DNA from: an uncultured Alistipes sp. | Lineage (GTDB): Bacteria; Bacteroidota; Bacteroidia; Bacteroidales; Rikenellaceae | Length of the DNA: 14,775 nt | Assembly (NCBI GenBank): GCA_949840605.1 | Contig: CATKXN010000060.1 | Location: 1-14,775, forward strand | Direction of reading: 5' to 3' | In this document: positions 13,257-14,775 of the stretch, piece after piece | Numbering within the stretch: the stretch's first letter is position 1 | Layout: the number at the start of each line of letters is the position of its first letter | The notes under the pieces: generated by a model | What the model was told of the DNA's origin: nothing | What the model saw: only the letters and a program-made list of their open reading frames with translations | Databases searched by the model: none | Position numbers and translations under genes: made by a program

Positions 13257-14090
13257 ATGATCTCCCGTCATCCGCTGGGGCGTCACGACCTGACGATCAA
13301 AAGGAAGGACAAGGTCCTCGAAATCGGTTCGGGACATAATCCCATGTACCGTTCCGACGTCATCGCCGACAAATTCATGCAGGACAACACGCACCGCTGC
13401 GGGGAGATCCTGATCTATCCCCACCAGCAGTTCATCCAGGCCGACGGCGAGCTGCTGCCTTTCGACGGGAAGTCTTTCGACTACGTGATCTGCAACCAGG
13501 TGCTCGAACACGCGGAAAACCCCGAGCAATTCATCGCCGAGATCGTGCGCGTGGGGAAACGCGGATACATCGAAACTCCGAGCATGCTCGGAGAGCTGAT
13601 GTTCCCCAAGGAATCGCACAAATGGGTGATCCTGGCAGTCGACGACAAACTGGTCTTCTACGAAAAATCCCGAATGCCCGGCAACTACCGCAACAATTAC
13701 GGCGAGGTTTTTCTCAACTACCTGCCCTACCAGTCGCTGCCATTCAAAATGCTCTATGTCTCGGAACCCAATCTGCTGCTCAACCGCATCGAATGGGTGG
13801 GGGATTTCGAGTGTCTGGTCAATCCGCAGGACGACTATTACAGCCGGTTTTTCACCCGGAAATGGGACCGGGAGATGACGATGAAGATATTCCCGCCCCG
13901 CCGGGGCATTACAGAACTCAGCCGGACCCTGCGGGCCAGCTACTACCTCATCCGGGAAAAGGCCGTCCTGAAATTCAGCCGGCGCCCCGCCCCCATCACG
14001 CTCAGCGAATACCTATCCGCCGGTTTAAGAAACCGGCCTCATGCGCCCGGCTCTCGCACCCGCACGGAAGAGAACGATAATCGGCATTAA
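13257..14090 (+). CDS. Class I SAM-dependent methyltransferase
   Basis: The 277-residue product starts at the ATG one base after the zinc-ribbon stop. An in-frame ATG at 13170 would overlap that gene and add unrelated residues. The SAM-binding motif I is LEIGSGHNP (residues 21-29). QADGELLPFDGKSFDYVICNQVLEH (61-85, written here in two parts: QADGELLPFD and GKSFDYVICNQVLEH) gives the acidic loop and motif IV of the Methyltransf_11 type. The substrate is unknown; later residues (FECLVNPQDDYYSRFF) resemble no specific subgroup that I recognise. The last 20 or so residues (from about AGLRNR) are encoded by the hairpin repeat cluster, so the native C-terminus has probably been replaced or extended. 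The gene converges with the rRNA operon. Confidence 0.87.
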   Translation: MISRHPLGRHDLTIKRKDKVLEIGSGHNPMYRSDVIADKFMQDNTHRCGEILIYPHQQFIQADGELLPFDGKSFDYVICNQVLEHAENPEQFIAEIVRVGKRGYIETPSMLGELMFPKESHKWVILAVDDKLVFYEKSRMPGNYRNNYGEVFLNYLPYQSLPFKMLYVSEPNLLLNRIEWVGDFECLVNPQDDYYSRFFTRKWDREMTMKIFPPRRGITELSRTLRASYYLIREKAVLKFSRRPAPITLSEYLSAGLRNRPHAPGSRTRTEENDNRH

Positions 14091-14276
14091 GAAAGCCGTT
14101 TTAAGAGCAAGAGTCAGTAAATCAGGGGGCAGACACTCCGTTGCACTTCCGCCCCCCTTCCTCCTATCAAGGAGGGGCTTTAAGAAAGCGGTTAGGTGCA
14201 GTAGCAAACAATCGGGTTTCAGAAACTTCGTCGCGCTTCCTCCCAAAACAAGAAACCCCTCCAACAGGAGGGGTTT
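14019..14276 (+). repeat. Cluster of degenerate hairpin repeats
   Basis: The motif GGyTTTAAGAAAsC and variants occur at about 14022, 14083 and 14176, and a related GGTTTTAAAAG lies at 14272. Several form stem-loops, such as GCCGGTTT-AAG-AAACCGGC (14019-14037) and AAACCCCTCC-AACA-GGAGGGGTTT (14253-14276), both perfect. An imperfect GCCCCCCTT...AAGGAGGGGC hairpin lies at 14150-14178. Segments at 14122-14166 and 14210-14250 resemble each other (AATCnGGG, CAGAnACT, CTTCC), giving a period near 90-96 bp. The first 70 bp are translated as the end of the methyltransferase. The short reading frames in this cluster look like repeat-derived noise. Confidence 0.7.
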
Positions 14277-14279
14277 TAA

Positions 14280-14314
14280 AAGTCCCCCTTCTCAAAGGGG
14301 GATTTAGGGGGATT
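14280..14314 (-). repeat. Dispersed hairpin repeat, copy 2 (inverted)
   Basis: Read on the minus strand this is AATCCCCCTAAATCCCCCTT followed by TGAGAAGGGGGACTT, which agrees with copy 1 at 3128-3162 at 32 of 35 positions. Here the stem CCCCCTT/AAGGGGG pairs perfectly, while copy 1 has a mismatch. It adjoins the hairpin at 14253-14276, so the two may form one composite element. Confidence 0.8.
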
Positions 14315-14335
14315 GTCAATATAATTGGCGGCACC

Positions 14336-14355
14336 AGCCGCCTCTTCAAGACCAG
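14336..14355 (+). repeat. Inverted copy of the 5S rRNA 3' tail
   Basis: AGCCGCCTCTTCAAGACCAG on the plus strand is the exact reverse complement of 14428-14447, which spans the 3' end of the 5S gene and the first arm of the rRNA operon terminator. The pair is separated by 72 bp. The first six bases also overlap a small hairpin, GGCGGC-ACCA-GCCGCC (14327-14342). A 12-bp palindrome, CATCCCGGGATG, lies between the arms at 14365-14376. Confidence 0.9.
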
Positions 14356-14402
14356 AGATGATGACATCCCGGGATGAAAAACAGCCAGAGCCCAATATAG
14401 GC

Positions 14403-14435
14403 AAAAAAAAGACCAACCTAAAAAAGGCTGGTCTT
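14403..14435 (-). terminator. Rho-independent terminator of the rRNA operon
   Basis: On the minus strand the stem AAGACCAGCC / GGTTGGTCTT (one G-U pair), with loop TTTTTTA, is followed by a run of T. It lies directly after the 5S gene. The G-U pair works only in the minus-strand transcript, which supports this direction. Confidence 0.9.
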
Positions 14436-14437
14436 GA

Positions 14438-14549
<112 letters not shown>

Positions 14550-14647
14550 AAAGAACCTTTGCTTCATTGTATCGAAGCCGTACGGATAAAACATCTGCCG
14601 TACGCAGTATGAGTTGACATATCAGGGAAATGAGATAAAGATGTGTT
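14550..14647 (-). other. 23S-5S intergenic spacer
   Basis: About 98 bp separate the 23S 3' end from 5S. I see no tRNA in it. It contains CCGTACGG-like sequences (CGTACGGC and CCGTACGG on the minus strand) that could pair during rRNA processing. Confidence 0.7.
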
Positions 14648-14775
14648 GAAGAAAGCCGTTCGGGTAATTAGTACTGCTCGGCTTTGACATTACTGTCTTT
14701 ACACCTGCAGCCTATCAACGTAGTCGTCTCCTACGCCCCTCAAGGGAAGACTTATCTTGGGGATGGCTTCGCGCT
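14648..14775 (-). rRNA. rrl: 23S ribosomal RNA, 3' end only
   Basis: The minus strand shows the conserved end of 23S rRNA: AGCGCGAAGCCATCCCCAAG, GTTGATAGGCTGCAGGTGTA, GTAATGTCAAAGCCGAGCAG and TACTAATTACCCGAACGGCT. The gene continues beyond the right edge of the window. The 3' end near 14648 is approximate, judged from alignment by eye to known 23S tails. Confidence 0.93.

Noticed and set aside
14019..14314. CRISPR array
   Set aside because: The repeats are degenerate, differ in length and form hairpins with irregular spacing; there are no uniform spacers and no cas genes.
14041..14377. Short plus- and minus-strand reading frames between the methyltransferase and 5S
   Set aside because: They are translations of the hairpin repeats, with low-complexity Arg/Lys/Pro/Ser content and no start-site context.

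Overview
The window looks like a chromosomal segment from a GC-rich member of the Bacteroidales, most likely Alistipes or a close relative in the Rikenellaceae. This rests on the uppS-bamA-ompH-ompH gene order, a TamL-type outer-membrane assembly lipoprotein, scarce Shine-Dalgarno sites, several perfect Bacteroidetes -7 boxes (TAnnTTTG), and 5S/23S rRNA sequence of Bacteroidetes type. The genus is inferred from gene content and composition; no database was searched.

Left part (1-4415, + strand): an outer-membrane biogenesis operon. It holds the 3' part of uppS (undecaprenyl diphosphate synthase), bamA (five POTRA domains plus a barrel), and two tandem OmpH/Skp periplasmic chaperones, and it ends in a strong intrinsic terminator. 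A dispersed GC-rich hairpin repeat sits between bamA and the first ompH.

Middle (4416-7740): an AraC-family regulator (+) with two overlapping perfect palindromes in its promoter. It converges with a minus-strand gene for a secreted family 8 polysaccharide lyase (glycosaminoglycan or xanthan lyase type). The lyase carries a perfect 48-bp in-frame tandem duplication of its conserved NWW substrate-cleft motif.

Next (7741-10891, - strand): a nitroreductase followed 4 nt later by a GTG-started tamL, apparently one operon. Divergent from it is dapF (diaminopimelate epimerase), followed by a 64-residue acidic protein of unknown function and an alpha/beta hydrolase. A separate promoter then precedes a small zinc-ribbon protein and a class I methyltransferase.

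Right end (14019-14775): the methyltransferase runs into a cluster of degenerate hairpin repeats, which supply its last residues. One of these repeats is an inverted copy of the repeat found between bamA and ompH. Beyond them lies an inverted 20-bp copy of the 5S rRNA tail, then the 3' end of an rRNA operon on the minus strand (terminator, 5S, spacer, 3' end of 23S).

Most of the window is ordinary core genome. The items that deserve a second look are the lyase duplication, the palindromic regulator promoter, the dispersed hairpin repeat family and the inverted 5S fragment. I do not see a complete, clearly new multi-gene system.
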